Of a DNA stretch of 25,163 nt, positions 22,872 to 25,163 are shown piece after piece (position 1 is the stretch's first letter; the number at the start of each line of letters is the position of its first letter). The notes under the pieces are model-generated. The model was not told where the DNA came from. It saw only the letters and a program-made list of their open reading frames with translations, and did no database searches. Position numbers and translations under genes: made by a program. This stretch comes from Gemmatimonadota bacterium (GTDB taxonomy: Bacteria > GCA-2686955): the NCBI GenBank assembly GCA_002686955.1, contig NYZA01000162.1:1-25163 (forward strand), in the 5' to 3' direction.

Positions 22872-24370
22872 TCCTCGGTCGTCGACGCATCGACGTGGTC
22901 GATCACCTCGCCGAATATCACCAACTCGTTGAACTGGTCGTCCATGAATCGCGTATCGATGCGCCAGCTGAGCGCGTCATCCATGGTGATCGTCGTGTCC
23001 GGCGGGTCGCCCGGCGTGATCGCCGTATCGGGAACCCCGAAGTTACCCAGATCGACCATCGCCAGAACCTGCATGTTGTCCAGATCGACTCCGAGATCGT
23101 CCGGATCGACCGCGACGTGTGTCGTATCGCCGACCTCCACCTCATCGATCTCGAAGAAATCGAGCGCGATATTGGGAATCGGTGAGCCATCCGACACGAA
23201 AGCGTATCGGTCGTTCTCGTCGTCCCGATCCACGAACCAGACATCGGCCGGATCGTGCGTCGTGACCTCGAGCTCGCTCCCCTCGTTCACCTTGTTGGTG
23301 ATGATCAGGATCTGGCCGTTGGCCGCCGCGAGATTCGGAGCATCGCAGGGATCGCACGCGCCGGTCACCTCGCCCGTGACGAGATTCGCCGCCACATCGA
23401 TCCAGTACACGTCGACCGTGTCGTCCTCGACACGATAGAGGGCGATATCGGTGGTGTCCGACTGCCCCTCGCCGGTCTTGATCACTTGCCCCAAATGCCC
23501 CTGGATCGCATCTCCGGGCTCGAAGAGGCCGTGATCGAGCTGACTCGAATCCGCCCAGAAAACGATGGTGAAATCGGGCGTGGAGGTCGGCGTCGCATCG
23601 TGGTTCAGAACATGCGTCGCCGGGTCGTAGTCGGTGATCGTCTCCACTCCGTCGCGCCAACGGCTCACCCGAATCGTTCCGACCGAATCGATGACCTGGT
23701 CGGCGGGGTAGACCCCATCGAAGACCGGCGTGAATACCGTATCCGCGGGGAGCACATAGAAGTCGTTCGAGATGAGCGAATCGACCCGTGCGGCCACCCG
23801 GGCGGCCTTGTAGCTGGTCGCGTTGCCGAGAACCGCCCCGATCGCCTCGTCGGTGTCGACGTCCCATCCCACCAGCGGCGACACGACGCCCCCGTTGATC
23901 TCGAGAGCATCGTTGGTTCGCCAAGGATCGCGCTCCACGACCACTTCGCCGTACTCGCTGACGGTCGCCACGTACTTGGCCGGCCCGCTGACGCCCTGCT
24001 CCCGCACGGTGAGGGTCTGGTCGACGAGCGCAAGCTCCCAATTCGCGTAGAGACTCATGCCCAGATCGTCGGAGTCGAGGTCGGCTTCGATCCATGAGCC
24101 CGAAGCGCGCACGAGCGTCGCGTTCTCCACCGCCGTCGTGTCGCCACCGATGACGACGGGGCTGCCGTCCGCCTCGAGGTAGTAACCCTCGGCGATCGCC
24201 TGGACCACCTCGGCCAGCGCGGTCAGCGCCGAGCTGGGGGCCAGCTCGAGCGGCTCGGGACCGACCGGCGGGTCCGCCCCCCCATCATCATCGTCGTGAA
24301 AACACCCTGACACGCATAGCGCGCCGACAAGACCCAGCGCAGTAAGCCGGAACCATCGATTGGTAGGCAT
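22868..24370 (-). CDS. Large acidic lipoprotein of unknown function
   Basis: A 500-residue lipoprotein with a clean lipobox (LCVSGC, Cys23) followed directly by an acidic FHDDDDGG linker, so a flexible anchored spacer is likely. The body is rich in Asp and Thr, with many DTT/DTTxxxD stretches and beta-strand-like segments, and has one cysteine pair (ACDPCDAP near 335) that may bind a metal or form a disulfide. I do not recognise a family. First gene of the four-gene operon with isomerase, purA and mltD. The start ATG 24370 follows a GAGAGGAAC ribosome-binding match. Confidence 0.8.
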   Translation of the reverse strand: MPTNRWFRLTALGLVGALCVSGCFHDDDDGGADPPVGPEPLELAPSSALTALAEVVQAIAEGYYLEADGSPVVIGGDTTAVENATLVRASGSWIEADLDSDDLGMSLYANWELALVDQTLTVREQGVSGPAKYVATVSEYGEVVVERDPWRTNDALEINGGVVSPLVGWDVDTDEAIGAVLGNATSYKAARVAARVDSLISNDFYVLPADTVFTPVFDGVYPADQVIDSVGTIRVSRWRDGVETITDYDPATHVLNHDATPTSTPDFTIVFWADSSQLDHGLFEPGDAIQGHLGQVIKTGEGQSDTTDIALYRVEDDTVDVYWIDVAANLVTGEVTGACDPCDAPNLAAANGQILIITNKVNEGSELEVTTHDPADVWFVDRDDENDRYAFVSDGSPIPNIALDFFEIDEVEVGDTTHVAVDPDDLGVDLDNMQVLAMVDLGNFGVPDTAITPGDPPDTTITMDDALSWRIDTRFMDDQFNELVIFGEVIDHVDASTTED

Positions 24371-24443
24371 CGGTTCCTCTCAGTGAGATCCAGAAGACCG
24401 GTCAAAGACCCGCGCCGCGCGCGAATGGAGAGAAGGACCGACG

Positions 24444-24473
24444 ATGGTATGAGGGGGGCGAGAAGAGTGTCAA
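24444..24473 (-). promoter_or_regulatory. Sigma-70-like promoter for the lipoprotein-PPIase-purA-mltD operon
   Basis: On the minus strand a perfect -35 TTGACA (24473-24468) is followed after 18 bp by TACCAT (24449-24444, four of six -10 matches). The expected start near 24437 gives a ~66-nt leader before ATG 24370. Confidence 0.5.
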
Positions 24474-25063
24474 GCTCACCCCCCATCCAAACGGTATCGC
24501 CGAGCCCGAATCCCGATCCCCCGGTCACAGCCGGGCACTCACGATGGTGAGATTTGGAGTCTCGTCCCATTTCCGGCCGCAACTCTGTACCCTCGATGGA
24601 GAATCCTGCATGCTCGCCCTTCCTCTGGCCGCGGTCCCGCCCTGAGATTTCGTGTTCGCGATCGATGTAGACCCGGCCCGGTTCGTCGAGCTCGAGCGCC
24701 TGGCGATTCGCCAAAAGGAGCCGCGGTCCGTGGGCCGCGGGCTTGCGACAACCCTCTCGACTCACCAGTGGCACGATTTCGAGATTTGGCGGGTGACCGA
24801 CCCGGAGCGCGGGGGAGTAATAGAGGGCTGGCCACACCAAACCTGGAGCTCTCTACGGCAAGAGGATGAAGAGGAGGAGGTGGGAGACCGCGCACTGGTC
24901 CGCCGCTCACCGCCATTCGTGGCCAGGCCCGCCCAGTGGCTCCGCTTCCCCGAACGCAACGCCCTCTTCGCCGCTGGATCGTTGCGCTTCCGCACGCGCC
25001 CCACCTCGCACCAGTCGCGCCCGGGATCTCGTTCGGGTATGGACCGCGTGCCGGCGACTCCCC
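24474..25063. other. 590-bp region without convincing gene
   Basis: Frames are open here on both strands because of high GC, but none shows a recognisable family, a good start or a ribosome-binding site. A plus-strand frame from GTG 24652 (138 residues) and several minus-strand frames were examined and not accepted. It may be decayed coding sequence. Confidence 0.5.
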
Positions 25064-25163
25064 CTTAGGAACCTGTTGCGCATAGCCTTCGCTTCGCCCG
25101 GCATCCGCCTTCGTTCCGATCTCTGCGTTGACGGGGCGCCATCCAGGCGCCCCGCCCTGCGGG
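25064..25163 (-). repeat. Right, inverted copy of the ~100-bp repeat
   Basis: Reverse complement of 110-209 with about three differences. It contains the GGGGCGCC-ATCCA-GGCGCCCC hairpin at 25133-25153. The window stops inside it. Confidence 0.85.

Noticed and set aside
24652-25068. A 138-residue plus-strand gene
   Set aside because: No ribosome-binding site, no recognisable domain, and a low-complexity Arg/Pro/Ser tail running toward the repeat.

Overview
The window is a GC-rich stretch of a diderm (Gram-negative) bacterial genome, probably one contig from an uncultured lineage. Diderm evidence: an O-antigen ligase/polymerase-like protein with a Wzx-type flippase, an outer-membrane-barrel-like protein, several lipobox lipoproteins, an MltD-type murein transglycosylase, and a sigma-54 two-component pair. 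The phylum cannot be fixed from sequence alone. FG-GAP and tail-fibre-like secreted proteins with acidic lipoproteins remind me of uncultured FCB-type or deltaproteobacteria-like groups, but that is impression, not proof. Both window ends lie in the same ~100-bp repeat in opposite orientation, so the boundaries are probably assembly breaks at a dispersed repeat.

Layout. 1-209: tandem 75-bp repeat with strong GC hairpins. 248-3021: O-antigen ligase-like gene and Wzx-like flippase, overlapping by 4 bp. 3106-4519: a CxxC peroxidase-like protein and the radical SAM protein ArsS, the arsenosugar-type pair. 4513-6266 (minus): OM-barrel-like protein and an unknown lipoprotein, in operon. 6319-9550: compact PEP-utilizing/PEP-synthase-like enzyme, then a protein with the layout of a CotS/APH-fold kinase but lacking its catalytic residues.

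9551-15370 is a decay zone: a DnaA-box-like cluster, two broken DUF4143 AAA ATPase genes, a HicA-like/HTH two-gene cassette with a 179-bp palindromic MITE-like element right at its start codon, a chimeric FG-GAP/collagen-like/tail-fibre-like secreted protein, a helicase-tail-like fragment, tRNA-Lys(TTT), and a truncated polyhydroxybutyrate-depolymerase-type esterase. The pattern fits an old island beside the tRNA 3' end.

15371-19108 holds the most coherent new-looking system: an NtrB-type membrane histidine kinase and NtrC-type sigma-54 activator (4-bp overlap), then a perfect 16-bp palindrome, a sigma-54 -24/-12 promoter with exact GG-N10-GC spacing, and a small exported, very acidic protein. 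A short motif seems shared between the acidic protein (twice) and the kinase sensor domain. The logic resembles ZraSR/ZraP envelope-stress circuits with a different output protein.

19128-24370 (minus) is a four-gene operon: unknown lipoprotein, degenerate cyclophilin-type PPIase lipoprotein, purA, and mltD with three LysM repeats; the first three genes overlap by 4 bp. A sigma-70-like promoter lies upstream. 24371-25063 shows no convincing gene.
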